Position numbers and translations under genes: made by a program. The notes under the pieces were generated by a model, which was given only the letters and a program-made list of their open reading frames with translations, did no database searches and was not told where the DNA came from. DNA of 43,021 nucleotides, taken from Caballeronia sordidicola. Its GTDB lineage: Bacteria; Pseudomonadota; Gammaproteobacteria; Burkholderiales; Burkholderiaceae. This document shows positions 9,369 through 18,134 of the stretch, piece by piece. The number at the start of each line of letters is the position of its first letter. Position 1 is the stretch's first letter. Where the stretch lies: contig NZ_MTHB01000119.1 in NCBI RefSeq assembly GCF_002220365.1, positions 1 through 43,021 on the forward strand, written 5' to 3'.

Positions 9369-10556
9369 ATGGAAATTCGTCGAAAGCACGCCGCTTCCGG
9401 GCTGCTCCTGTGCGGACTTGCAATGGCCGCTGTGCCGGATGCCAACGCGCAAAGTAGCGTCACACTAGGTGGATTCCTTGACGCAGGGCTAGCTGAATAT
9501 GCCAACAGCGGGGGCAATACGCTCTACAAATTTCAGAACGCCGGAGTCTTTCCAACCAAGATTTACTTCCGGGGCGTCGAAGATTTGGGTGGGGGGACCA
9601 GCGCGATATTTAGCTTGGATTCTTTGATCACGCTGGCGACCGGTGCAATCAACGCACAATCTCACGGAGCGCTTTTTGAGGACTCCGCCTGGGTGGGCTT
9701 AAAGCAAAACGGGTTTGGTCAAGTCCGCCTTGGAGAACAAAACGACTTTGCTTTTGACGATTTCCTTTTGGGCGGCATTGACACTGCGACCGGCTTTGCT
9801 GGCGGCACATTCAATCAGCGCACTGGAAGTTTTGGCGCGGCCTTGTCTGGACTATCCACACCTGCTCAGTTCGCTGCCGCAAACGCTAGCAGTGTGCCGG
9901 GTAATTTTGCCCCGATTATTGGACCGACAGGTGCGACGACTGGATATTCTGCAATCAATTGGGACCGCGCCGGCGGGACCCGCATGCCGAACGCCGTCAA
10001 GTTCGTGAGCGATGGCTTATATGGCGTATCGGTAGGGGCAATGTATAGTTTCGGTGGTGTCGCCGGTGGCTTTTCACAAGATAGCGGCAAGAGCTTTTCG
10101 CTCAAGTTCGACTACGCCAAGACCCACCTCGCAGCTGTTTATACGGAGCAAAACTATCAGGTTCTCAATAACGGTAAAGACGGCCTAAGCAACGTTCTCA
10201 TCGGTGGTCGTACAGAGATTGCCGGATTTAACGTTGGTGGAATGTACAGTAATGCCAGAAATACTTATACCGGCGCAATGGTGTATTCGCTCTCAGGCGG
10301 GGTGACGCGTGTTGTTTTTACTACCTGGAAAATCGGGCTTGCCTACACCTATGAAAATGGCAACGCGCTGCTAAAGAACGTTGCCGTTAACCAGGCGGCT
10401 TTCCAGATTACCGATGAGCTATCTACGCGAACGGCAGTGTATTTGACGGGCGTCTGGCAACGAACTAACGGGGCGTATCAGGCCGACATTGCCAATACCA
10501 TTTCGTCAGGGAACGTGGCGTCGGTGGTAGCCGTGGGGTTAATGCATCGCTTCTAA
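9369..10556 (+). CDS. Outer-membrane porin (Burkholderiales OmpC-like type)
   Basis: Beta-barrel general porin of 395 residues for passive uptake of small solutes. A Sec signal peptide (MEIRRKHAASGLLLCGLAMAA...) ends at ANAQ, followed by the typical SSVTLGGFLDAGL first strand. The constriction-loop region and the C-terminal phenylalanine (VGLMHRF) needed for barrel assembly are present. AGAGGAG lies just upstream of the ATG at 9369. A TTG at 9348 opens the frame slightly earlier but would put charged residues before the signal. It lies next to the surface esterase and may import its aromatic acid product; specificity cannot be judged from sequence. Confidence 0.9.
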   Translation: MEIRRKHAASGLLLCGLAMAAVPDANAQSSVTLGGFLDAGLAEYANSGGNTLYKFQNAGVFPTKIYFRGVEDLGGGTSAIFSLDSLITLATGAINAQSHGALFEDSAWVGLKQNGFGQVRLGEQNDFAFDDFLLGGIDTATGFAGGTFNQRTGSFGAALSGLSTPAQFAAANASSVPGNFAPIIGPTGATTGYSAINWDRAGGTRMPNAVKFVSDGLYGVSVGAMYSFGGVAGGFSQDSGKSFSLKFDYAKTHLAAVYTEQNYQVLNNGKDGLSNVLIGGRTEIAGFNVGGMYSNARNTYTGAMVYSLSGGVTRVVFTTWKIGLAYTYENGNALLKNVAVNQAAFQITDELSTRTAVYLTGVWQRTNGAYQADIANTISSGNVASVVAVGLMHRF

Positions 10557-10892
10557 CGCAAAATCCATCTTTTGATCGCAAGATGCTTTCAACGAGGGGG
10601 GCGCCTCCATGGCACGAGCCTCGACGGGATCTGGCCGACATAGGCGGCAACTGGAGGCGCATGGATCCGGGCATCGGTTTCAGGAGGGGCAAAGCGCGGA
10701 AAATACGGGCACTCATATGCTGGACGTGTTTCGGTCCTATCTCAGCTCCCCACTGGCAAAAGCGAAAGATGCGGGTCGGAATGCATGATAACGATATGGA
10801 TTGGGCACCGTGCGAAACGGATGGCAACTTGGCTCATATCGCAAGTGATTTAACCGTGCCATTTAAGTTCGTTTAAGACAAAGGAAAACATC
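10557..10892. other. Intergenic stretch, no gene seen
   Basis: A 97-codon frame at 10583-10876 lacks any family resemblance and has no convincing ribosome-binding site. A short imperfect stem (CATCTT/AAGATG) near 10567 lies just behind the porin stop but has no U-tract. Confidence 0.35.
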
Positions 10893-11246
10893 ATGAAAGC
10901 AGTCATTCTTTTGAAATCGCTAGGCGCTGGGCTTTGCCTCATCGTCGCGTTCAGCGCATATGGCCAGGCAAGTAGCATGGTTCCGTCTAGTTCCGTCCCT
11001 CCGCAGGCCGCCGCAACGTCTAGCAAGGCCGCAGATCACAAACTGGATCGTGATGTTCGACGTGCGTTAGGAAAGACTAAAGGCGTTGACTCGACTAACA
11101 TTTTTGTGCGCACACGGGGTGGTACTGTCACGTTGCTGGGCACAGTTCCAAATGATGGTCAGATCTCCAAGGCGGGAGAAGTGGCGAAGGGGGTGTCCGG
11201 CGTAACCTCAGTATCGAACAAGCTTTCGCTGACCCCTGTTCACTGA
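10893..11246 (+). CDS. BON-domain periplasmic protein
   Basis: Small exported protein of 117 residues. A Sec-type signal (residues 1-25, ending AYGQA) and a low-complexity Ser/Ala/Pro linker precede one BON domain (about residues 47-114). The domain shows the usual D-R-D-V-R-A-L start, the G-G-T-V-T-L-L-G-T-V core and V-S-G-V-T-S-V-S-N near the end. BON domains are thought to bind phospholipids or help in envelope stress (OsmY-type). A purine-rich AAGGAAAA lies before the ATG. It is common in Burkholderiales and has no evident tie to the catabolic genes. Confidence 0.85.
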   Translation: MKAVILLKSLGAGLCLIVAFSAYGQASSMVPSSSVPPQAAATSSKAADHKLDRDVRRALGKTKGVDSTNIFVRTRGGTVTLLGTVPNDGQISKAGEVAKGVSGVTSVSNKLSLTPVH

Positions 11247-11884
11247 CAGACGCCGGGAACCGTCGCGCTTTGATTGCTGGAACGAGTTGTCATGCAGGCG
11301 AATCTTCTCCCCCCTGTGCTTGCATTCCAAGACTGCGCATGCACGCGGGGCAACCGCGTGCATGCGTCGCCAATGGTTGGACTGCGCTCACCTTGATAGA
11401 TTGAGGCCTGATGCAGACGCCGGGCGAACCCGACGTGCGTGGCGGGTGTTCGCGCTGCGGTTTCGGCGCCGCCCAGGGAAACGCTGCGTTTGCAACGCCC
11501 ACAGCGGGCTGGGTTGAAGATCGTTTCGTCCTCGTGGCATTTGAGGTTTTGCATCGACCTTAAGACCGCCGTTGCAACAATCGGAGTATTGAACCAAGAG
11601 TCTGCGTCAGTGTTAGCGAAAACGCTGCTTCGCAACGATGTGATTGAGCGTAAAGCTAACGATCGGATGTCAAACACTCATAGGTGTTGCGTCAGCATCT
11701 ACAACGCTGCGTCCGCGGTCATCGCGAGGGAACTCTCCCCGCCGAGGTCGTGTGCGTGAGCTTTCCAGTAAGGCATCGACCATGCCACCCATGCGATCCT
11801 CTCAGCGGCGCAATAAGTCTTCCCGCTGCGAATGCCGGAAGCGATCGCCGAGTAGTCAATTCTACATAGAGAAACATAGGGTAT
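11247..11884. other. Intergenic stretch holding one strong inverted repeat
   Basis: About 640 bases between the convergent BON and dehydrogenase genes. No open frame resembles a protein family. The only clear structure is the inverted repeat at 11336-11366, annotated separately. Confidence 0.4.
11336..11366. repeat. 13-bp perfect inverted repeat with 5-base loop
   Basis: The arms CGCATGCACGCGG and CCGCGTGCATGCG pair without mismatch around the loop GGCAA. No T-run follows on either strand, so it is not a classical Rho-independent terminator. It lies about 90 bases after the BON stop and between convergent genes, so it could limit read-through or protect transcript 3' ends. Confidence 0.7.
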
Positions 11885-12994
11885 TTATTCTTGCAGCCAA
11901 GGATCGACAGTCACGTGTACGGCGTCTGCAATTAGTTTTCCCGCAGAAGCTTTTATCGCGGTGTCTACCTGGTGGAGGCCATAGTTATGCGAGCAAACTT
12001 CGTCTATTGGATACTTACCCGAACCGATGTACCCCAAGGCGGTTTCAGCAGCCTGATAACTGCGACCACGTGGTGCGCGTATCGTCAGGTACCGCCTTTT
12101 GATTTCTCCAATCGAGACGCTTTGCCCCAATCCATTCAAACTCAATGTTGCGCCTTTGGCTGACATCGCAATGGAGGACTGTGCGATCTCTCCGGATGGA
12201 TCGCTGGTGGTATCGACGACAACATCGACCCCTCGACCGAGGGTAATTTCCATGACGCGTTTTTTGAGGTCGTCTTCTTCGACGTTTATCGCGAAGTCGG
12301 CGCCTAACCTCAATGCCAAATCGAGTCTGCTGCGGTCTCGCGTCAGCCCGGCAAGAATAACCGTCTTTGAGCCGGCTTCTTTAGCCGCAAGCACACACCC
12401 AAGCCCCTGTTGGCCAGGACCAAATACGAGCACAGTTTTACCCGGGCCCGCGCCACCATCTCTTACCGCCCACTGAACTCCGTTGCCGAACGGTACAGCG
12501 AGCGTAGCGTGACTCGCCGGCATATCTGCGGGGATTTTGTGCATAACCGTATTGATCGGCATGTACATGTATTCCGCATAGCCTCCCCACAGATGCGGTG
12601 CAATATTGCAAGAGCTCATGCCGAAACGCAAGGTGTTAAGACGGTCCTTGACGTTAAAGAAATCGACCTCCATACATAGACGAAAATCTCCCTTCAAGCA
12701 CCACTCGCAATTCCAGCATGGTAAGTATTCATGTAGTGCAACACGGTCGCCTACTTTCACCTTCCATCGTGCTTGTGCCTCTGCACCTATTTCGTCGATA
12801 GTGCCGACGTTCTCGTGGCCCATGATGATGGGTGCATGGTTAGGCTTACGATACAGCTCGGGATCGCTGCCGCCGACGCCGGCCGACTCTACCCGCAACA
12901 AAGCCGCGGCGGACGGAATTGATGGACGCTCAAACTCGCGAATCTCGACTTTTTCGACATCGACTTTTACGGAGGCTTTTACCATTTTACGCAT
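11885..12994 (-). CDS. Zinc-type medium-chain alcohol dehydrogenase-like oxidoreductase
   Basis: NAD(P)-dependent medium-chain dehydrogenase of 369 residues. The start at 12994 has AAGGAG with good spacing; the frame extends seven codons further. GHEN (59-62), the structural-zinc cysteines C93, C96, C99 and C107, and the Rossmann glycines in GPGQQGLG (192-199) are seen. The usual first catalytic-zinc ligand in the V-C-G-S/T-D motif is replaced by glycine (V-G-G-S-D near residues 40-44), so zinc binding at the active site may be altered. It lies 242 bases behind the flavin reductase gene on the same strand and may oxidise an alcohol or aldehyde intermediate. The substrate is unknown. Confidence 0.8.
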   Translation of the reverse strand: MRKMVKASVKVDVEKVEIREFERPSIPSAAALLRVESAGVGGSDPELYRKPNHAPIIMGHENVGTIDEIGAEAQARWKVKVGDRVALHEYLPCWNCEWCLKGDFRLCMEVDFFNVKDRLNTLRFGMSSCNIAPHLWGGYAEYMYMPINTVMHKIPADMPASHATLAVPFGNGVQWAVRDGGAGPGKTVLVFGPGQQGLGCVLAAKEAGSKTVILAGLTRDRSRLDLALRLGADFAINVEEDDLKKRVMEITLGRGVDVVVDTTSDPSGEIAQSSIAMSAKGATLSLNGLGQSVSIGEIKRRYLTIRAPRGRSYQAAETALGYIGSGKYPIDEVCSHNYGLHQVDTAIKASAGKLIADAVHVTVDPWLQE

Positions 12995-13236
12995 CGCATG
13001 CTCCTTAAACAGCATTTTTCATCGGTCCTCGATAATGCGCGTACATTAAGTTGCCCCTCGACGGTCTGGATACTAATCATTCATGACCCTGTGCCAAGCG
13101 GCGTTGATAATCCAAGTCGGAGACAAAAGGTGGTCTGCGCATCCAATCAGTTGCGCTGGTGTCGAAATGTTTTGATTGATCCTCCGGTTTGAAAATTGAA
13201 TCCGCGAGCGCAATTCGTGGCACCGCGTTGCCGAAC

Positions 13237-13785
13237 TCAATTCTCAATTTGTCCCCAAGTCGGCATGCCCAGTACTTCCGGGCTCATGGATGCGCCTGCG
13301 GAGGCGAAACCTCCGTACGAGCCATGGACATAGAGCAATGGTTTCGCCTCAGCCTGTCGAACCCGAATCGCTTCGATCGCACCGAAGACGATGCCGTGTG
13401 TGCCGACCTCAATCGCTTGGGCAATGCGGCAGTCGAAACTGACTAGCGCACTTTCTAATACAGGCGCGCCGGTCTCAAGTGTTGTCCACAAGCCCTCATT
13501 GAAACGCTCTTCGCCAACGATTCGGCTGGCGAATCGGTTGGCCAGTTCCTGATCTTCGAGAGCGAGGACGTTTACCGCGAAAATCTTGGACTCCCGAATG
13601 ACGGCATGGGAGCTGTTCTGACGATTAACGCAGATCAGGATTGTTGGAGGTTCGGCCGACACCGAGCAGACCGCTGTGGCGGTAAGTCCGGCGCGCTCGC
13701 CATTGGGATGGACGGTCGTCACCAGACACACGTGTCCGGCGAGTCGGCGCATGCCGGTGCGAAAGGCGTTGACATCAATGGCCAT
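13237..13785 (-). CDS. Flavin reductase (DIM6/NTAB, HpaC-like)
   Basis: NAD(P)H:flavin oxidoreductase of 182 residues that supplies reduced FMN/FAD to a two-component monooxygenase. The FRTGMRRLAGHVCLVTT start, the G-L-T-A-T-A-V-C-S-V-S flavin-binding stretch, the P-P-T-I-L-I-C-V-N segment and a C-terminal H-G-S-Y-G are typical. The frame opens further upstream, but the start at 13785 has GGAG at 8 bases and follows the aldolase-like gene by four bases, so the two are translationally close. The natural partners are the two acyl-CoA-dehydrogenase-fold oxygenases at 20651 and 24674, because no other reductase of this type is in the window. Confidence 0.85.
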   Translation of the reverse strand: MAIDVNAFRTGMRRLAGHVCLVTTVHPNGERAGLTATAVCSVSAEPPTILICVNRQNSSHAVIRESKIFAVNVLALEDQELANRFASRIVGEERFNEGLWTTLETGAPVLESALVSFDCRIAQAIEVGTHGIVFGAIEAIRVRQAEAKPLLYVHGSYGGFASAGASMSPEVLGMPTWGQIEN

Positions 13786-13789
13786 TGTT

Positions 13790-14470
13790 TTACTCCCATC
13801 CGTAGAGTTGGAGCGTGGACATCGCGCCGTTCGCGAGTTGCAAGCATTCAGCGGCTTCCCGAGTAGCACGCTGCCGCGCCGCATCGATCGCCGCTGGAAT
13901 ATGTGCACGCGGAATGCAGACCAGTCCATCGGCATCGCCGACGATGAGATCGCCGGCGTGCACCGTGACATCATCAAATAAGGTTGGTGCGTTAATCCAT
14001 CCTCGCGCCGAGAAGTCCTTGCTGGTGCCGCGTATGCAAAGTCCTCGCGCAAATACCGGGAAGCCGATGTTCTCAAGCAGCGTCACATCGCGTACGCAAC
14101 CGTCGATGACCAGTCCAGCAAGCCCGCGCGCCTTGGCCGCGGTACTCATGATTTCCCCCCAATAGCCGTGCTCGTATTGACCCGAGACGTGGACGACTAG
14201 TACGTCGCCCGCTTGCGCGTCGGAGAGCGCCCGATGAAGCCAGAGGTTATCGCCGCCCGGACACTGGACCGGCACTGCCGTGCCGCAAATTTTGAAACCC
14301 TGCCCGACCGGCTTGATTGCTGGCGGAAGCACTCCGATCTTGCCGGCAGCCTCATGCAGCGTCGCCGCATCGAGTTCACGTGCGGCTGCCAGCAACTTGG
14401 GATCGAGCCGATCTGGGGCAGGGAAGGTCGTCGTGCTGGGATCAAGTTTGGCGATTGTCATGGCGGGCAT
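13790..14470 (-). CDS. RraA-fold aldolase, LigK/ProA-like (4-carboxy-4-hydroxy-2-oxoadipate aldolase candidate)
   Basis: Protein of about 226 residues in the RraA / HMG-CHA aldolase family. Class II metal-dependent members cleave 4-carboxy-4-hydroxy-2-oxoadipate (from gallate or protocatechuate) to pyruvate and oxaloacetate. The YWGEIM and VIDGCVRDV motifs keep the acidic residue and the Arg-Asp pair that bind metal and substrate. The segment FPVFARGLCIRGTSK matches true aldolases, so of the three homologs this one is the most LigK-like. The start is chosen at 14470 (MPAMTIAKL); 14461 is an alternative, and the ribosome-binding site is weak. It lies 19 bases behind the next homolog and 4 bases before the flavin reductase. 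Confidence 0.78.
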   Translation of the reverse strand: MPAMTIAKLDPSTTTFPAPDRLDPKLLAAARELDAATLHEAAGKIGVLPPAIKPVGQGFKICGTAVPVQCPGGDNLWLHRALSDAQAGDVLVVHVSGQYEHGYWGEIMSTAAKARGLAGLVIDGCVRDVTLLENIGFPVFARGLCIRGTSKDFSARGWINAPTLFDDVTVHAGDLIVGDADGLVCIPRAHIPAAIDAARQRATREAAECLQLANGAMSTLQLYGWE

Positions 14471-14489
14471 TATCGTGGTCGAGGCAAGT

Positions 14490-15155
14490 TTATTTCTGGC
14501 GCGTCTGCAGCTGGTGATATTTATATTGCTTGCGCGCCTCGTCGAGTCGCATGCCGCCACGTATCGCCTTTCGGATGTGGCTTTCGGCTTCTTCGATTTC
14601 CTCGGCTGCGCGGAGGATCGCCTCTTCGTGCTGCCTGGGAAGGGCTACCACCCCATCGGCGTCGCCGCGCAAAATGTCGCCAGGCTGTACACGTACTTCA
14701 CCGAGAGTAATAGGTACGTTTTGAGCCTCGATCTGGATACGATCTTTGCCAGTTCGCATCCAAGACTCCCTGCTATACACCGGATACTTCAGTTCGAGGC
14801 ACAACGCGACATCGCGATTGATGCCGTCGATTACTGTTCCTGCGATGCCACGGCGATGGGCGATCTCTGTGAGGATATCCCCCCAGATCGTTGTGTCATC
14901 GCGCCCACCCGCGTCGATGGCGACAACGTGGCCCGGTGGGACGTCGTCAATAAAATCGCCCACATTTCCTGGCGGATTTGCGGCTGGCCCATATAAAAGG
15001 GTATGAGCGCGGCCCGTCAGTCGGAACCCTTTGTCGCAAGGTTTGATTTTGTAACATTGACCCACGATGCCCAATCGGTCCAGGGCATCGCTGAGTGTGG
15101 CCGTGTCAAGTTTTGAAGCGCGCTCGACATTTACATCGTTGGTTTCGGGGTTCAT
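14490..15155 (-). CDS. RraA-fold protein, second of three (aldolase-like)
   Basis: RraA-family protein of 221 residues. It has the W-G-D-I-L acidic motif and V-I-D-G-I-N-R-D-V, so the metal/substrate Arg-Asp pair is intact, but it diverges strongly from its neighbours outside these motifs. A long charged C-terminal helix (AAEEIEEAESHIRKAIRG) is unusual beside the LigK-like copy. The function is probably a metal-dependent retro-aldol or decarboxylation of an oxo acid; other RraA-fold proteins regulate RNase E, which is unlikely in this context. The start at 15155 has a GAGAG stretch before the ATG. Same-strand spacing of 32 and 19 bases to the flanking homologs suggests one transcript. Confidence 0.72.
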   Translation of the reverse strand: MNPETNDVNVERASKLDTATLSDALDRLGIVGQCYKIKPCDKGFRLTGRAHTLLYGPAANPPGNVGDFIDDVPPGHVVAIDAGGRDDTTIWGDILTEIAHRRGIAGTVIDGINRDVALCLELKYPVYSRESWMRTGKDRIQIEAQNVPITLGEVRVQPGDILRGDADGVVALPRQHEEAILRAAEEIEEAESHIRKAIRGGMRLDEARKQYKYHQLQTRQK

Positions 15156-15187
15156 TCGGCTCTCGATTAACGATAATTAGGATTAAG

Positions 15188-15862
15188 TCAGCCTTTGCTC
15201 AGCATATGTTCGTAGTCAGCGCCCATCGCCACGGAGATCGACGCTCCACTCAACAGAGCTCTAGCGATGGCGGCCTCTCTTGCAACGATCAATTCGGCTG
15301 CGTTTAAAACCGCATCAATGCTGGATTCCGCGATGAAGATGACTCCGCTGCGATCCGCAGCGACGTAGTCGCCCGGGCTAACGGTCACGCTACCGATCGT
15401 CACCGACACATTGGTCGCTTTCTCGACGATGCGTCCGCGCGCGGTCAAGGCGGTCAACGAATGGGTGAACACAGGAAATCCGTACTGCTTGGCTTCGTCG
15501 ATATCGCGCACTGGACCGTCTGCAATGACACCAGCAATGCCGCGCAGCTTCGCGCCCAAGGTCAATAGGCCGCCCCAACTTCCGGCCTCGATGCCAGTGC
15601 GCTGTTCGACCACAATGACGCTGTGCGGCCCCCCCTGATTGATGGCGGTGCTGCAAAGATGAGTTGGCGGTCCAGGAGGCGGTTCACCTGTACCGAGTTT
15701 GACCGTGATGGCTCGTCCCGCAATGCGACCCTCTCCCGACTGCTGGGGGAAGCCCGATACCACGCCTTTCAACCCGAGCTTGTCCAAGGCGTCCGACAGG
15801 GCGCAACAGTCCAGCTTCTTCAAGCGTGCCAGGTTATTTTCAACTTCCGTGTCGGTAGTCAC
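15188..15862 (-). CDS. RraA-fold protein, third of three (acidic motif residue missing)
   Basis: RraA-family protein of 224 residues starting with GTG at 15862 behind AGGGA. The VIADGPVRDID block keeps Arg-Asp, but the motif that reads W-G-E/D in the other two copies is S-W-G-G-L-L here. The C-terminal G-D-A-D-G-V is A-D-R-S-G-V. The catalytic properties therefore probably differ, for example towards decarboxylation as in oxaloacetate-decarboxylating relatives. It is the first of the three homologs in transcription order, 56 bases behind the extradiol dioxygenase, which puts it directly after ring cleavage in gene order. Function remains inference. Confidence 0.7.
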   Translation of the reverse strand: MTTDTEVENNLARLKKLDCCALSDALDKLGLKGVVSGFPQQSGEGRIAGRAITVKLGTGEPPPGPPTHLCSTAINQGGPHSVIVVEQRTGIEAGSWGGLLTLGAKLRGIAGVIADGPVRDIDEAKQYGFPVFTHSLTALTARGRIVEKATNVSVTIGSVTVSPGDYVAADRSGVIFIAESSIDAVLNAAELIVAREAAIARALLSGASISVAMGADYEHMLSKG

Positions 15863-15918
15863 TTACGATCCCTGTTTAATGAAAAGCGGTTGGGCTTGAA
15901 TCTTTTGTCGGCGTTGAG

Positions 15919-16920
15919 TTATGCAGTGGGAAGCCAGTACACAAATCCCATCGCATTCCCAGTTCCGGCTTCACTTCGGTAACACGGAACGTAGTCGACC
16001 AAATGCATCTGGAATTTGAGTTCTGCCATGGCGCCCGCCACTGGTATCCAGTTTTTTATTTCGGATGTTCCAGACTGGAAGATACTTTCGCCAAGTCCGG
16101 CAGTTTTTTCCATACTGCCTTCGCGCATATCGGCGAGAATGGCGTGATCGATCTCCTCATCAATGACGAAATGAGTCATGCCGCCGGAAGCTATCAGGGC
16201 CACACGCGCGTCGCTGTCCCAAGACTCGATGGCTTTGGCTATCGACTTGCCAAAATCATAGCAACGCGCGGCCGTCGGCTGATTGGGCGGATAAAACGTG
16301 TTCAGCACAACCGGCACGCTGGGCACCACTCGGTCGTTCATGATTTGTCTATAGACAAACCCAAAGGCGTGCGGAGTTTCGTCCTTGGGTAACTTAGTCA
16401 TTGCTGCAACGTCAAAGTTATCTAAAACAGCGCGTTCGATAATATGTTTGCCGAGGTCCTTGACCGCAGGGTAAGTAGCTCCTCCGGGTGGAATATGACC
16501 CGGGGTTGCGATCGCGACACCAGGTGGCAGTCTCGCTAGACGTTCTTCCGACCGAGCGCTGTTGATTATCTGCTCACCCCACAAGACGCTAAACGCCGGG
16601 ATCAGCGTGTCATTAAAAATTTCCATCTGGTCATTGCCCACTATGACCGCAATATCCGGCTTTACCTTTTCAAACATGTCTGCCATTTTGGAGATGGCAG
16701 TACGGCAGGCCGCATGACGAGCTTTCCAGATCTCGAGCGTGATTTGCTGGTCGAGGTTCTCGCCTCTGCGCAACTGCACCAATTCATCAAATGTCCACGT
16801 CCGGTTTCGAAAATGATGTCGATTGTTCCGATCGTCTGGAACGCGCAAGTCCCATTTATCCGGAGGGGTCGACAGCATAGGACCATGCGAGGTTCCCATA
16901 CCCAAAACAATCGTCGCCAT
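15919..16920 (-). CDS. LigB-type (class III) extradiol ring-cleavage dioxygenase
   Basis: Non-heme Fe(II) dioxygenase, 333 residues, LigB catalytic-subunit fold, opening a catechol- or gallate-type ring next to a diol. The N-terminal MGTSHGP gives metal ligand His12. Near the C-terminus ASGGMTHFVIDEEID carries the expected Glu ligand region and a conserved His. The middle IVGNDQMEIF segment resembles single-chain family members rather than sphingomonad LigB. No small LigA-type subunit is encoded nearby, so it probably acts as a single-chain enzyme. It lies between the Rieske system and the aldolase-like genes, fitting a ring-cleavage step. The substrate could be protocatechuate, gallate or a methylated relative. 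Confidence 0.83.
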   Translation of the reverse strand: MATIVLGMGTSHGPMLSTPPDKWDLRVPDDRNNRHHFRNRTWTFDELVQLRRGENLDQQITLEIWKARHAACRTAISKMADMFEKVKPDIAVIVGNDQMEIFNDTLIPAFSVLWGEQIINSARSEERLARLPPGVAIATPGHIPPGGATYPAVKDLGKHIIERAVLDNFDVAAMTKLPKDETPHAFGFVYRQIMNDRVVPSVPVVLNTFYPPNQPTAARCYDFGKSIAKAIESWDSDARVALIASGGMTHFVIDEEIDHAILADMREGSMEKTAGLGESIFQSGTSEIKNWIPVAGAMAELKFQMHLVDYVPCYRSEAGTGNAMGFVYWLPTA

Positions 16921-17000
16921 ATACTGTTTTCCGCCCTTTAGCTTGGTCTACTACTCGAGGCTCCCAAACCGGTCACCCAATGAGAGTTTTTAATGCTTTC

Positions 17001-17972
17001 TCAGAGGTCGAGAACCAGCCGAGGACTCTTCGCGCCGGAGCAGCAAATCATGATTGACTCGTTGGCATTCCTTTCGGATTGCGTAAGGATTACGTCTCGA
17101 TGATCTGCCTCGCCCGATATGAGTCGAGTTTCGCATGCACCACATACGCCTTGTTCGCACGAAGAAGGAACAACAAACCCAGCATCGCGCAAGACGCTAA
17201 GTATTGTTTTGCCCGGTGGGATATCGAATGCCTTACCGCTAGAGGCGATTTCCACTGTGTAGCCACCATCTGTGGCTAAACCATGTACGGAGCTGAAATA
17301 TTCAACATGAACTTGCTCGCGGGGGAGCTCTGACGTGGCTCCTTCGTAAGCTTTCAGCATGGGAAGAGGGCCGCAGCAGTAAAAATGCGACCCCACGGGC
17401 GCGTTCGCAACAATACTTGCCAAATTGAGAAATTTCCCAGGATTTTCCTGGTCGAAATGAAGATTGACAGCAGGCATATTTGACAACTTATCCAAGAAAG
17501 GAGCATCAACTCTTGAGCGGCTCGAGTAATGAAGTGTCCAAGATTTTCCCAGGGTTTGCAGCCTTTGCAGCATACACAAGATCGGGGTAATCCCAATGCC
17601 GCCGGCGATTAATACGGTATGCTCGACAGTTTCGTCGAGAGGAAAATTATTTCTAGGAGGACTGATTTTTATCAAAGCACCAACACGTAGCTGATCGTGC
17701 ATATAAGTCGATCCACCTCGACTCGCGGGATCGCGCTTTACACCGATAAGGTAGGTTGATGGGCTGTCGCCATCGTTGACCAATGAATATTGGCGTACCA
17801 GAGTTTCATTTAAATAGAGATCGATATGAGCACCGGCGCTAGTAGGCGGCAATAGCTTTCCATCAGGACGCTGGAACTCGTATAGATTCGTGTCACGGGC
17901 CGCATAACGAACTGACACCAGACGAACCTCGATCAATTCGTGCGTTTGTACGGGGAAGTCCTCGGCGCTCAC
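17001..17972 (-). CDS. Rieske oxygenase reductase (FNR plus plant-type ferredoxin, VanB/phthalate dioxygenase reductase type)
   Basis: Single-chain reductase, about 323 residues, passing electrons from NAD(P)H through flavin and a 2Fe-2S cluster to the oxygenase. The flavin motif is RQYSLVND (about 60-67) and the nucleotide-binding block is GGIGITPI (124-131). The C-terminal ferredoxin cysteines are C272, C277, C280 and C310 (C-x4-C-x2-C-x29-C). The GTG at 17972 is preferred because GGAG sits 8 bases upstream and the length then fits the family; the frame opens 21 codons earlier with TTG. It follows the oxygenase gene by 162 bases on the same strand. Confidence 0.88.
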   Translation of the reverse strand: MSAEDFPVQTHELIEVRLVSVRYAARDTNLYEFQRPDGKLLPPTSAGAHIDLYLNETLVRQYSLVNDGDSPSTYLIGVKRDPASRGGSTYMHDQLRVGALIKISPPRNNFPLDETVEHTVLIAGGIGITPILCMLQRLQTLGKSWTLHYSSRSRVDAPFLDKLSNMPAVNLHFDQENPGKFLNLASIVANAPVGSHFYCCGPLPMLKAYEGATSELPREQVHVEYFSSVHGLATDGGYTVEIASSGKAFDIPPGKTILSVLRDAGFVVPSSCEQGVCGACETRLISGEADHRDVILTQSERNANESIMICCSGAKSPRLVLDL

Positions 17973-18134
17973 CTTGTATTCTCCATTTTGACGGGGGTAT
18001 CTTGCACGTTTTAATGTCAGCGCTTGACTAGGCAAATAGGTGCGACCTATGCGAGCTCGGTGTAACGATCCAAGCTGGCTTCTCTCAGGTTCCGGTCCTA
18101 TATTTTTTAGATTCGTTAATTCGCCCGCCTCTCC

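Noticed and set aside
10583..10876. 97-codon open frame behind the porin gene
   Set aside because: No family resemblance, no convincing ribosome-binding site and a composition like non-coding DNA.
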